Shown: in pieces, positions 47,401 to 59,556 of the stretch | Position numbering within the stretch: position 1 is the first letter of the stretch | How the letters are laid out: each line of letters begins with the position of its first letter | DNA from: Magnaporthiopsis rhizophila | Lineage: Eukaryota > Ascomycota > Sordariomycetes > Magnaporthales > Magnaporthaceae | NCBI GenBank assembly: GCA_003049465.1 | Contig: PYSS01000003.1 | Span: 434,001-498,000 of the forward strand | Length of the DNA stretch: 64,000 nucleotides | Direction: 5' to 3' | The notes under the pieces: generated by a model | What the model was told of the DNA's origin: nothing | The model's database searches: none | The model's input: only the letters and a program-made list of their open reading frames with translations | Program-made: the position numbers and the translations under genes

Positions 47401-48481
47401 GCCCCTTCCAACTAAATCACACACACACTCCTCTCCTTTCGAGCCTTGTACTTGCTGCACCGTGCGTGTAAGTCGGGAGGCCACATGCGGGGGCCTTCGG
47501 ATGACAATCTCTGCCGGATATCCCCCACGGTTTTGCACCCTGAACCTGCTGTTAGATCTACGGGCCATAGCCAGGTCAGTGGCTCCGCCATTCCTTCTTG
47601 CTCCTTCTGGTATTTTTTCCTTTCCTTCTCCCAACGGACGAAAAAGCCCTTGCACATGGATCATGGAAATGAAGCAAGAAAAAAACAATGACCGGGCGAT
47701 GACAGGTGACTGGATCCGGTGGCGTCTCTTGGGTGGAGACTCTCCTTTTTCCTTTACCCCAGTGTTGACACGCACTGGGTGGCCAGCCGAGGCTGGCTTG
47801 TTGGGCTGGCTACGGAGATGATGTACATGACTTTTTTGAGACCTGCAGGAAAGTCAATGGGCCGGCAAGTCGGGACCCTCATCGCGGGGCCCAGGGAGAG
47901 GTGATTCAATAATCCGCTTGTGTCAAAGGTGAGCGGATCAAGACCATTGTCCAGCCTCACCTTCTCTCCCTCCTGTAGAAGTCAAGCGCCTGGCCTGCTC
48001 TCGTCCAAGGGGGCAGGCAGCTCAGCCCTCTCGCAGGCGTTGATGAAAATAGATAGACAAACCGTTGGATCGAAGGGCTTGCCAGCACCGAGATGCCCTT
48101 CAAGGTACTTTGGTGCAGCCCAATTCCAAGGCCCGGCAGGCTAGCAGGTGCTTTACCGGCCGGTCGCCTATCCTCGGCGCAGGTGAGGGATGGGCTAGAA
48201 AGATGTCACAATAACAAGCAAACCCTGCTGTTCTATTCGCGGACACCTGAGCCAGCCTTTCCTCTTCTAGTAGATCGAGCGAGTCTAGCCCATTCTTACT
48301 CAACTTGCCAGGTATCTCTCTATCTCTCTATCTCTCCGCCTTTTGCTTGCATGCTTCCCCTATTTAGGGCGGCGTTGGGTGGCGGCCGCCTGGCTCGAAC
48401 GCCGGTGTCTCCGGAAAAAGGGCCCTCACCCTCATCTCCCCCTAGTAGCCCTATCGGATACGGATATAGAAACGTACCTAG

Positions 48482-48571
<90 letters not shown>

Positions 48572-49900
48572 CATAGCCACTGGTATGCGGATAGGCGTGC
48601 ATCCGTGTGACGGAATGCCGCCTCTTCGTTGCCATGGCGCAACCACAACGTCTCGTCCTTGTTTCCTGCAGAGACCTCGCCGCTAGCAAATGGCTTGCGG
48701 AGGCCCTCGGTTCTCCCAACACCGGTCTCTGCCATCTGGATCAACTCCCCCCTACACATCCGGCTTGTATTATCCCCCAGAGGTCCTATTGTCTTGGCTG
48801 CTTAAGTGACGGACAGAGAGGGAGAGATAGGTAATAGATCCTTGCCGGGCAAACAGACCTTGCCGCGCCCCCGACTCTGTCTGGTCAGCATGTGTGCAGA
48901 TGGAAGCTGAGCCCTTTGCAGTACAGCTCAATGTCAAAGCACCAATTTTTTTTTTTTTTTTTTTGCCGTCCACATGACGATCCCGAGCCCAAGGACACGG
49001 CTGCCTGGGAGCTGGTGTTTCCATAGCGCGAATGAAATGTATGACGCCCGGGGGCTCGGGCTCACGCCAGTCGCCAAAGCGCGCCCAAAAAGGAACCCGA
49101 ACGTCTGGATACAGATAATCTATCCCGACTTCCACCGCCAGTATCTTGTATTGGCTTCACGTGCGGGATACGCAAGCTTAGATTCTTTCCCGTTGATAGT
49201 CCTATCCACCCATTGATGGAAATCTCGCCTCGCTGTACCAACCGTCAACGCCGTTTATGGAACCCCTATTACCATACGTCCCCCGAAGAGGTGCTAGTGT
49301 AGACCAGGCCAAGGGATAACCCGACGGTGATAGCAACAGCGTGCGTACAATTGTCCAACAGAACCATTGGGCATAGCGTGTATCTGCATGCTATCCAGCT
49401 GAGGCTACGCCGTTGAGACGCACATAAAATTCACAAAACGGTCTCTGATTGATGTCTACGGGCGACCATTAACGTCACTTGATCTTCCTTCTACGGCTCT
49501 TCATCTCCATGGCAATACTAGATTGAGCGGCCCAACGGGCTGCGTCAGGATACCATCTCATTTCCGTATAGCTCCACCACCCAAGCCAGGCAGCTGGAGA
49601 GGACTGCCCATTCACAGCGGAATATCATGCCATAGGACTCCGCCACAGACCTATGAACTAGCCTCCAGATATTGTCTCTCTTCAGTCCAAAAAGGTAACA
49701 ATATTGAATGTCCGAGCAGCAGGTCAATGCTCGATAAATATTGCCGCAAGGTCCTATTGTTAGGGGTATGGAGTGAGAAACGGGCCGGTTTAGGCCACTT
49801 TCCACAATGCCCGCCTACTTTGTAGAAATATACGACAACATTCAACATCCGCTATAGAATGAGATAGCTGAGCTATTCCTCATTCACCTGCCAGCCCGTG
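44437..49900. other. Gene-poor region between the C2H2 gene and eIF2B gamma
   Basis: About 5.5 kb with no supported gene. The part just after 44437 is probably promoter and leader of the C2H2 gene. It includes CCCTACCTG repeats near 44950, an ACCTAGGTA copy at 46439, a long GT microsatellite at 48484, and a 19-nt T run at 48946. The segment 49250-49860 is less GC-rich than its surroundings and might be decayed sequence. Confidence 0.5.
48484..48567. repeat. (GT)42 microsatellite
   Basis: Eighty-four uninterrupted bases of alternating G and T. Forward and reverse frames across it read as Val-Cys and Thr-His repeats and are artefacts. Confidence 0.97.
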
Positions 49901-51699
49901 CTACTCGGCTGCTGGCTCGCTGTCAGACAGACCCTGTAGAGCCTCCTGCATCTCCTCCTCTGTGGCCTCGAGGCCCGACGAGCTCATGATCTTGGTATTC
50001 TTCTCCTCAGCTATATAAAAATACGCAAAGAGTCAGTGGGTGTTGGTCAAGGGTCTTGAGAGTCGGGGTAGCGGCAAGCCCAAGGGAGCGGAAAAAAGAA
50101 GACACATACTCTTAGGCTCAACCAAAAGGTTCTCCTGAATCTCGCAGTCCATCAATGTCGAGCCTTCCCCGACCTGGCTGCGCTTGCCGAGGATGCAGCG
50201 GACGAGTCGGCAGCCCTTCCCAACAACGACGCCATCCATGAGGAGGCAGTGTTGTAGCTTGGCCCCTTCCTCTATCCTGCAGTTGGCGCCTATTATAGAC
50301 TCCTTGATCGACACTTTCTCCTCGACTATCACATTATCGGCTACCAGGCAATCAGGCCGCGTGATAGTCGTGCGAGAGCGTACGCCTTCGGGATATGCCA
50401 CCTTGCGTGCGTGTGCAAACGGTGACGCCGCCGCCGCACCCGTCTCCTCGATTGAGGGCAGCTTGGCCAGTTGGAGCGATACCTCGAGCAGTGCCTGGGC
50501 CGTGTCAACGCGGCGGATCAGGGGCTCGGTGGGTTGGGACGGATGAATGTAAGCCAGCATGGGCGGCACTGTTGTTGATTGCTCGGCCTTCGACGATGCC
50601 TTACTGCGCTGCCCCTGCTGCCGGCCTCCCGCCGGCTCCAGGGAGCCAGCCTCGACGGGAGAAGACGGCGCGCTTTCGGGGCTATGCGAGTGCCACTCTC
50701 GCTCCTTTGCTGGGGACTGGCCTGCCGGACGCAAAAGCTTGTCCAAGCCGAGTTTCGAGGCGAGTCCATCCTGCCAACCGGCTTTTGCCCACCAGCCCAC
50801 GACGTCCTCGCCGATGCTCTCGAGGTGCTCGTTCTCGTTGACGAAGTCCATGACCCACCGGGGGAAGATGTAGATGTGTGCGTCCCTGTGATTCGTCATC
50901 ATGCGTATCCTGGGGTGGCGGCGGAGAAGGCCGTGTCGGATCGGGAGTCCGCCCTTTTCTTCAGTGAGATCGTTGAGCGAGTCCTTGGGCATAGAGTATG
51001 CCAGGTTGGCTAGGTGTGGTATGACCGATCCCTTGGGCGGTGCTATAGGGAGAGATTTAACAGACGTGGTGATTATGAAGTCTGTCTCTTCTCCCTTGAT
51101 GGGCACGACCTTGGTGTCATACCACACGCCCAGTCCCCCGCCGTATGCCCCCGCGCCGGCCTCGCCCTCGTCACTAGAGTCGACATCCAGCTGTGCGGCC
51201 TTGACCATCCATGCCTGCACCAGCGCATCGCCTCCAAGCTCGCAGACGAGATCGCATGGCAGGACGAAGAAGTCCCGGCTCACAACCGATCTCACCTCGG
51301 GTAGGCGAAGAATCTCGGCGGTGCCAGTGTTGTATGTCAGGTCCTTTGGTGCCAGCAGATTGGGTGTCGGCAGAGGCAGGCTGGTGAGGAACGGGTTAGT
51401 CTTCAGCGAGGCGTTGAGTGCCTCTGACGCTGTCGGCGGACAGATGAGTGTGATATCTAAGATTTGTCTCAGCAGCCGGAGGTCTGTCAGGAGCAGGTGA
51501 CCACACGCGCAAACGAACCGGTGATGCCCAGCCTGTAGCAGAAGCTCAGAGGGTACCAGACCATGGGCCTGTTGGCGATGGGGAGGAGTGCTTTTGGGTT
51601 TTCATCCGGGTTTGCAGTAAAGGTGGGAAAAGAAGAGCCTGGCCCGCAGAGAATCAAGGCCTGCAGCCCAGGGGCCACGGCCGTGACGGCGTGGGGCAT
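49901..51699 (-). CDS. GCD1: Translation initiation factor eIF2B subunit gamma
   Basis: Three exons (51699-51519, 51456-50110 and 50010-49901) give 545 residues, normal for the family. This is a catalytic-subcomplex member of eIF2B, the guanine-nucleotide exchange factor for eIF2, and so controls translation initiation and the response to amino-acid starvation. The N-terminal half is a nucleotidyl-transferase-like fold (LILCGPGSSFPTFT, PKALLPIANRPMVWYPL, GITDITLICPPTASEAL). The C-terminal half is a left-handed beta helix with hexapeptide rungs (VIVEEKVSIKESIIGANCRI and on). The middle linker is Ser/Gln-rich. The introns (62 and 99 nt) have GT and AG ends and are confirmed by the continuity of GITD-ITL and of the acidic C-terminal tail. 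The ATG at 51699 starts the usual MPHA-type N-terminus, so the upstream ATG at 51759 is rejected. The gene is divergent from the Pex22-like gene, 796 bp away. Confidence 0.95.
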
Positions 51700-52495
51700 C
51701 GCGATGCGCGGGGTTGGTGGAGCGGCTTCGTGATGTGCGATTTCCGTCGGCTGGGCCAAATATGATCGTCGACCCTTGGGCAGAGGGAACAGCTTAGATA
51801 GTAGTAAAGCTCTCGCTCGCCTTGGATTTGCGACTTTCTAAGTTAAAGCTTGCGCCGCTGAATCCCAAAGATGCTCATTGACTCATCGTATCCGCCGCGC
51901 CAGTATCTGTGTGCGCCTCTGGGCTTCAAAGAGATCCACTTGAAGCTCTGCGGCCCCACGGCCAGCTCATATTCCCAGCGCCCAACCAGGCGTGCCAATT
52001 CTGGCAGGAGCGGATGCACAACCAGGAACCGAGGCGGCCCCTCCCATCACGTGCAAGCGGCCCCATTTGGCACGTCATCCCTGCCTTCGCGCTTGGGCAC
52101 CGGGCCAACCAAAACGGGCCGCGGCAGCTGAGCCTGCCCGGCCCTGGCCTGTGGAGCGAGCCATGGAGGTCAACAAGCCGGCCGACAGGCCCAGCCACCG
52201 CAAATCGGCTTCCGCTGCGCCCAGGCCAACTCACACCTCGGCGGGCTGCAGATTTGGAACGCATCTCTCCATCTCTCCAGCCACACGATATTTGTCCGTT
52301 GTCCGACTGCTCATCGACCGCCTCGGCTTGCTCTGCGCCGCGATCCCCCAGCTGAGCTGAGATCCCGACGAGGACGTGTTCGGTTGCTCCATTGGTTGCC
52401 GGACGGATCGAGAGCGCGCCGCCGGATCCCTGGTCGTCTTCCCCTCCTCGAGCACGAGCCCCGACTGGAATGCGATGGTCTCTTCACCTCGATAA
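51700..52495. other. Divergent promoter region between eIF2B gamma and the Pex22-like gene
   Basis: About 0.8 kb shared by the two start codons, with no coding feature. GCCCGGC and GGCCAACC-type GC-rich words are frequent between 52010 and 52170. Confidence 0.5.
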
Positions 52496-53934
52496 ATGTC
52501 TTCGCCCTACGATAATCGCGGCTCCTCTCGCCGCCACGGCGTGTGGTCCCATTGGGTGCCCCTAGCCCTGACGGTCACGGTTGCGACCGTTGGCGTCGCC
52601 GCCTGGGTGTGGAGCCAGCGCAGCGACGACGAGGACGAGGGCGGACTCGCGCAGCAGCAGCAGCAGCAACCGCCGCCGTCGCAGCATCCTCAGCATACTG
52701 ATATCGACTACAACAATGCCGACTACGGAGACAACCCGCCCTATGGCGCCACCGACCGCAGCGTCGCTGGACACCAGACGGGTGTCTCCCGCCCGTCGGG
52801 CGGCTTCCCGCCGGGCGTGAAGCCCGGCGAGGAGAGCGGCGCCGGGTGGGGGTCCAGCGTGTCGGGCGCGCTGCGGCGCACCCCGAGCCCGCGGCAGTTC
52901 TTCGACAGTGCCGGCAAGACCGTCGCCGCGGGCATGGCCGCCGCAGGCGCCGCCGTCGGGAGCGCTCTGGCTGCCATCCGGGAGGAGGACAAGGGCGCGT
53001 ACGCCGACCACGAGACCTGGTCCGAGGAAGCCGACGCCAAGAAGAAGGTGACTCCGCCTCCCCGCGCCGCTGGTTCTAGCGGCACCTCATCGTCCAGCAA
53101 AAGGCGCAAGACTGTCACCATCATTGTGTCTGCCGACACGCACCTTGACGATATGGACGCGGACGGATTCATCGAGCATGCCGTAAGTCTCAAACTGGAT
53201 TCGCCCGATGTGCGCTAATCCCAATGACTGACCCGCTAGCTGCCACACAGTCGATCTTGTCTCACATCCCTAAAAACATCGACTACTCCAAAATCAAGCT
53301 CTTCGTCCTCATCTACGCCCCGGGTCTGAAGGATACTGCGGTTGAGGCATCAACCGGCGAGCTTCCTCCCGGGTCTTTGAGCTCGTCCTTTACAAACATT
53401 GATCACGCCCAGGCGCAGTCGCCCAAGGATGAGAAGAGCCCCATGTATGTGCACTCCGCCGTGGGCCGTCATCGTTTCGACTCATGATTACTAACACACA
53501 TCTCCTTTTTTTCCCCACAAAGATTAAACACATCCTCCAACAGCCCCGGCTTCAACGCTATCTACTCACAGGCCCTGGCACTGGTCGAGAAGGAGACCAT
53601 GGTTCTGCCCTTCACCAGCAGCACGGGACACTCACACATCCTACGGCACCTCCAGCCGGATGTCGTGTATCTGCAGGAATCGCTGTCGGGTGATAATGGC
53701 TCAATCGTGACGCAGCTGCAGACGTGGCTCAGCAAGGACATCATCCTAGTTGTTGGTGCCGAGAGCGGCGACGGCGGCCTCGCCGACAGCGAGTCTGAGG
53801 CGGAGAGGCCCAGCGCCGAGGTCAAGAAGTGGTGGCAACGCGAGGAGCGCGTCGGCAGGGGCAGGGGCGTCATCGTTGTTGATGGGATGAGAGTTGGTGA
53901 TGACTGGGGGCGCCGCGTCCAGGGTAGAGAGTAG
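52496..53934 (+). CDS. Peroxin Pex22-like membrane protein
   Basis: Exons 52496-53182, 53251-53444 and about 53523-53934 encode about 430 residues. A single membrane helix lies at 19-39, right after a short basic N-terminus, followed by an acidic then Gln/Pro-rich linker. A conserved segment of the type GALRRTPSPRQFFDSAGKTVAAGMAAAGAAVGSAL comes next, and then an alpha/beta domain (KTVTIIVSADTH, PGFNAIYSQALALVEKETMVLPFTS, LRHLQPDVVYLQESL). That layout is the filamentous-fungal Pex22-like family, thought to anchor the ubiquitin-conjugating enzyme Pex4 at the peroxisome for recycling of the Pex5 receptor. My recognition is by pattern memory. The third exon has two candidate acceptors, AAG at 53522 and CAG at 53543. 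They are in the same frame and differ by seven residues. Confidence 0.75.
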
Positions 53935-55434
53935 AGGGTGGTGGTGGTGGAAAGGGTTTTGTATTGTTGCCGCGTTTCAACGTCACCCATTGGAAAGCAC
54001 ATTTATACATATCCTCTTCTTTTGGCGGACTATCGGGTAGGTAGGCAGGCTTGGCTGGCCGGGGAACGCCGTCGATGAGGTATGCGGTCATTACTTTTTA
54101 TGGCCTCGTAGGTAGAGCTATCTTTCCTGATTTTGATGAAAGCTTATTCCTCGCTTTACTACAGAGACGCATCCCTCACGTAATCTCTTCAGAGTGATAT
54201 TCTGTCTGCCAAGAGCATAGATAGATACAGGGGGGTTCTAGAATAAAGTAGGAAAGACTTCCTCTCCCTCTCCCGCGAGCAATTTTTCTTTGTCTGCACC
54301 AGAACTGGTCGACGGCTACGCGCATGCACAGAAGGCTGCCCTGGCCGCGGTCCACTTGGTGAATGAGATGGGCACAAGGTTAGGTTGGGTAATTGAGATT
54401 CAAATACGCATTGGAATTACATATTTTTGTCTGGCAGCCGTGCATGCTTAGAAGGGGCGAAGGGAGATGGCACAGCGGACTTTAATAATATCAGCACCAG
54501 TCTGGTGACGATCGGGATGCCAGTACCCGGCCCCTGAGCCAGCTCAGGCTGTTGTGGTCGCCGCCTCAAGATGTGGGCCCGCACGCCGACCGGGTGGCGC
54601 CCAGCTGGGGGACTCGAACGAACGCCATGTTGCACGTGACCAGCAAGGTGAGAACAAAGAAACCCAGTCACGGCACAACAGCCAGTTGAAGGGGAGGAAG
54701 CAACAGAAATGTGGATTTCAGAAACTTTAACCTTGTTTCGTTTCTGGCTAAAAATGCGCTGCTGACTCCTAGAGACTTTTCTCCTGCTTCCATCGTTTCC
54801 AAGCCCGACCCGTAGAAGACCTCGTCTGCAATCACATGACTTCGGCGCATGCCACAAACGCGCTGTGGGTCGCTGCTGCCAACCTCGTCCGCCGAGCCTC
54901 ATCCGGATTTCTGTTGCGTGACTTGAAGTTCCAACCCCACACGACGAGCCCATCATCATCACGAAGCGCTCCAGCTCGCTCTACATATTTCGACCCTCGT
55001 TCTTGGATCATCGCAACTTTACGGAATTGATCTCTCGAAACACCCCGATCCGCGGCCCCGTCGCGAGCGAATCGCGCCCAATTTGCCGACTCCGACACGA
55101 GCTTCGCCAACCTTGGTTTCGGGCCGCGGCCTCCGCCAATTCGCGCCCCCTTTGTCCCCCGTTGGCGGTCCATCCAACTGATCGCCAAAGGTCGAACACA
55201 TCGGGCGTTGTCAGCCAGCATTATCCGTCTTCACACCACCGCGCCGTTCGAATCTTCGGGTCTCTTCGCTTGCTCACGCCGTCAGATGTCTTGCACGGTC
55301 GCTTCCCGTGCCGCGCTTTGAATGCGGGAGACTTCCGTCCTCTGCGCTGACATATCAACCGCCATCGCGCGCCACCTCGATCGCTTCCCTGGCTCCAAGG
55401 GTCGCCGCCTCTTGACCACCCCGCAGCTGCAAAG
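53935..55434. other. Intergenic region upstream of spt20
   Basis: About 1.5 kb without a gene. It contains the Pex22-like 3' end and the spt20 promoter. A TAGGTAGGC partial motif lies near 54039. Confidence 0.5.
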
Positions 55435-57203
55435 ATGGCGCCGCTTGGCGCGCCGACGCAGCCCACCCTGCCCGCTCCAAAGATCAAGCGACCGGCGCCC
55501 CCCGGCATCCAGACCAACGGCGCCAGCCCTTCGAAATCGTCGCCATCACCCTCTCTGCAGACCAAGCGCCCACCATCCGCCACAAAACAGAGCAACGGTA
55601 CAACATCGCCCGTCAGCCGTCGCACGAACGGGGTACGCCGAGATGCCCCGGGCCCCATCTCGGCCCGGCCGCCCAGGGCCGGTGCCGGAGCTGCGCCTCC
55701 CACCGCTGTTGGCGAGTTCGCGGTGATACGGCCCACGGAGCCGATTCCATATGGTGAGTCTCACCGTCACCCGCCCGCCGGGCTCAGTGGCCTTGCGTAT
55801 CTCCACCAATTAACACTTTATATGCAGTCGTGACGGACCAATACATACTCAAAAAATACTCGGGCCACCCGCCGTCGCTGGTCCTGCACCTGCACCCAAC
55901 ACACTTTCGGTTCGACCAGCAGGACGGCATATTTCCGTACAAGTCGCCGATGAAGATCTTCCTGGAGCACCTCAGGCAACGGACAGTGCCGCACGACCTG
56001 CTCGAGTATTTCGTCCAGGGCGGTGTGCCATTCTACCAGGGCTGCCTCATCGTACAGGTACACGACCACAAGTCAGTCGCCACCCAGTCACAGGCCAAGG
56101 ACGTGGCGCGCCCCCCATCTTCGTCCAACAACACGGTCCAGTCCTCGGTACACAACTACAACCCATATGTCACCCCTTCATCGTATGCCCCATACCCCAA
56201 GGACAGCTTCGGCACAGAAGAGCCTCCCCCAAGTAGCGATGCCAAAGACAAGGCCTCGGGTGACAACAGCGACAAGGACAAGGAAAACCAGCCTGTCCCC
56301 AACGGGCTCACCGAGCCGCCAAAGAGCAAGCCGCCGCCCAAGCCAAAGATTGCAACTGTTGTCCTCCATCCCACTCCGCAGTCGATGCAAATGGACCTCG
56401 CCATCAAGGCGTCCACGCCAAGGAATGCCGAAGGCGGCAGCTCGGCAATAATACCACCGTCGACACCACTGACCGCCATTCCGCCTACACCAACAGGCGC
56501 AATGCCACCGCCCGCAAAGAAGCAGAAGCGTGAGCGCGCAGAGCTCGACGCGACAAACATCTATGCTTTCGAGGCCGGGGTATTACTTGCGACCACGGCT
56601 GAGCTGGACTTGGAGCCAACCAGGACCGCGGAGGAGACAATCCGCAAACTGGAAGCCCAGGCCCATCCTCATCATTCACACGACCCACCTCAGCCCAAGA
56701 CTCGGAAACGGACTGTTGCCGAGATGGCGGCAGACGAGGCGGCGGCGGCGGAACGGGAGCGGTATATGTTATCGCTCGACGACCGCCTCAGCTCTCGGGT
56801 CAGTGGCAACCAGAGCGCGAACTCCGGTGGGGATGGAGACGCGCAAGCTGCGGCGGCCGCCTTCGAGCCGCGCTTCGAACGCTTCAAGCTCATTGCCGAC
56901 ATTAAGCGTGAACACATGGAGCGTAAGGAGCAAGAAAAGCTGCAAGCAGCCGAGGAGGAGCGGAAGCTCATGGCACAAAAGCAGCAGCAACTCGAGGCAC
57001 AACAGCAAGCCCAGGCACAACAGCAAGCTCAAGCCCAGGCTCAAGCCCAGGCACAGGCGCAGGCTCAGGCGCAGGCACAAGCCCAGGCACAGGCTCAGGC
57101 ACAGGCTCAAGCCCAGGCACAGATACGGGCTCAAGCACAAGCCCAACAACAACAGGAGCAAGAAAGGCTTCGGCGCGAGCAAGCCGCCCGCGAACAACAG
57201 CAG

Positions 57204-57238
<35 letters not shown>

Positions 57239-58907
57239 ACAGCAGCAGCAACAGCAGCAGCAGCAGCAGCAGCAGGCACACCAGGCACAACAACAAGCAC
57301 AGCAGCAACAGGCACAGCAACAGCAACAGGCACAACAACAGGCCTTGCAGGCTCAGCGTCGTGCGATGGTTGCCCAACAACAGGCGCAAAACCAGTCACA
57401 AGCCCAGGCTCACGCCCACGCCGTGTCCCAAGCTCAAGCCCAGGCGGCAATCCAGGCCCAGTCCCCTCCGAGCACTACTGGCATGGTGGCCACGCCGCAT
57501 GGACACCCACAACAGAACGTGCCTGTCTCGGGCGCGCTTCCTAACGGCATGCCAAACGGCATCCATGCACAGGCCCAGTCGCGGTTCGTGTCTCAGCCGC
57601 AGGTGTCGTCGCCCATCGTTCGGCAGAATACACCACTTAACATGTCGTCACCGATGGTTCACGGTGGCGTTGCCATGCAAACGTCGAACTCCAACATAGG
57701 CTCGGCCATGGGCAGTCCGCCAAGACCAGCCTCGGTGGTGCAGACGCATGCTCCCATGGCGGCTGCCATGACGGCCAGCATGTCGGCCAGAGGTAGCCAG
57801 CAGAGTCACGCAGGCACGCCTAGGATGCCCAACGCTACACCCAACATGGCGCACGCGACGCCCAGCAACCGGCCGCCGCACATGGTGCAGACACCTCGGA
57901 TGAGCCAGGCCAGCCCGCCGCCGGGCATGATGACGAACGCGCAAATGTCGCAGGCCATGCTGGCCATGAACAACCCGGGCATGCCGGCGCAGCTCCAGAT
58001 GCAAAACCCGCACCTGGCAAGCCAGATCGCCATGGCACAGCACCAACAGCGGTTGCAGCAACAGCACCAGAGCAACCAGCAGCAGCAGCAGCAGCAGCAT
58101 CAGCAGATGCCCAACGCCGCCATGGTCAACGGCATGATGAACCGACAACCCAACGGGCAGGTGACAGCGCAACAGATGCAGCACCTGCTACGGCTCCAGC
58201 AAAACCCGGCGCTGTTCGCGCAGTACGCCCAGCAGGTCAACAACATGTCGCAGCAAAACCTACAACAGATGCACGCCGCGCAACAAGCCGCCGGTGGCAA
58301 CATGCAAGCCGGGATGCAACCGGGCATGCAACCGGGCATACAGGCTGGCATTCAGGCAGGCATGCAACCGGGTATGCAACCAGGCATGCAACCAGGCATG
58401 CAACCGCAGATGATGCCCCAGAACATGCAAATCAACGGCATGAACGTCAACGTCAACCCACAGCAGATGGCCATTCTCCAGCAGCGCATGCAGCAGATGG
58501 CGCAGCAGCAGCGTATGCAGCAGCAACAACAACAGCAGCAGCAGCAACAGCAAGGCCATCCGCAGATGACGCCGCAGATGATGCAGCAGATGGCGCACAT
58601 GAACCAGCAGGCGGCGGCGGCGGCAGGACAGCCGCAAATGTCCAGCGACATGCAGCAGCAGTTAATGGCGCTCTCGCGAAGCATCTTCCAAAAGATGCTT
58701 CCAAACCTCGCCTCACGTCACGGCGGGCCGGATAACATCCCGGCTGACATGCTACAGACATTTAGGAACTCGTGCATGCAGCAGGCTAGGGCCCAGATCA
58801 ACAACACCCTCGTGGCGAGGAGGCAGCAGGCCATGCTCCAGCAGGCGCAGGTGCAGGCAGCGATGCAGCAGCAAGGCATGGGTGGCATGATGCACCAGGG
58901 CATGTAG
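55435..58907 (+). CDS. spt20: SAGA complex subunit Spt20
   Basis: Two exons (55435-55753 and 55828-58907) encode 1,132 residues. Residues about 108-187 are the Spt20 domain ([61 protein letters not shown]), which holds the SAGA co-activator complex together and is needed for recruitment to promoters. A Pro/Ser-rich N-terminus precedes it. After it come a Lys/Pro-rich linker, a coiled segment near 470-490, an Ala-Gln alternating tract (57000-57130), a poly-Gln run (about 57194-57274), and a Met/Gln/Pro tail with MQPG-type repeats (58300-58420). The 74-nt intron has GTGAGT to TGCAG, and both flanks read through the conserved start of the domain. Homopolymer DNA in the Gln tracts varies between CAA and CAG, so length polymorphism is likely. 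The product should be nuclear. Confidence 0.95.
57000..57130 (+). repeat. Ala-Gln alternating codon repeat within spt20
   Basis: Repeats of the hexamer CAGGCT/CAAGCC/CAGGCA inside the coding sequence. Confidence 0.9.
57194..57274 (+). repeat. Poly-glutamine tract within spt20
   Basis: About 27 consecutive Gln codons mixing CAG and CAA. Confidence 0.9.
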
Positions 58908-59467
58908 GGATATCCTGGGTGACCTCGGCTGTCGAGGCGGGATGGTCGTAGAAAGGCCCGTTTGCTCCATGCAGATGCATCCCATCATCCCGTTTTTATC
59001 GTTTTATCTATTCTCCATGTGTCCCTTGCTCTGCCCCATGATCGTTTTTTTATTGCAACCAAGCTTCCTTGGCGCGGCAGCGTTTTTTTTTTTTTCCTTC
59101 TCCCCATCTCGACCGTATTCTTTTCTTTATTTCATGCGGCAGGCAGGACAGGACCGTTTTGTATTCCACGGCTTGCCTACTACCTACGCTATGACACGGG
59201 TTTCAAGAGAACTTCTGGGGCGGGCGGTGCAAGAAGCGAAAAAGAAAACTCAGCGGAGCACATATTAGGACGGCGTTTTTTTCTTGTTTTTGTTTGACAC
59301 TCCGCGGTGAGAAATGGGGAGATGGCACCAAGTTTCGTCACAGCACTGGCCCTCCCTGTACTCCCTGGGAATTCTCTCTCAGACTTATCTCTTTTTTTTT
59401 TTTTTTTCTGTCCCTGCTTTGGGGACATGCTCTGGTTTTATACCCTTGGGGCTCAAGGAAAGACGGA

Positions 59468-59556
59468 TCACGCTTTTGCTCATTATTCGGGGCGGGTTTC
59501 TTTTTTCTCACGCTTTTGCTCATTATTCGGGGCGGGTTTCTTTTTTCTCACGCTTT
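59468..59556. repeat. 40-bp perfect tandem duplication with partial third copy
   Basis: The unit (starting TCACGCTTTTGCTCATTATT) occupies 59468-59507 and 59508-59547 without a mismatch, and the first nine bases recur at 59548-59556. Confidence 0.95.

Noticed and set aside
48320..48759. Frames containing long Val-Cys or Thr-His repeats
   Set aside because: They translate the (GT)42 microsatellite and have no other content.
49750..49860. Possible short LTR-like segment with TGTT and AACA ends
   Set aside because: The flanking bases do not give a clean target-site duplication, and no partner or internal coding sequence was seen; the region may still be decayed sequence.
54600..54690. Second B-box-like word (GTTCGAGTCC) on the - strand
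   Set aside because: No cloverleaf could be drawn by eye; likely chance in GC-rich DNA.
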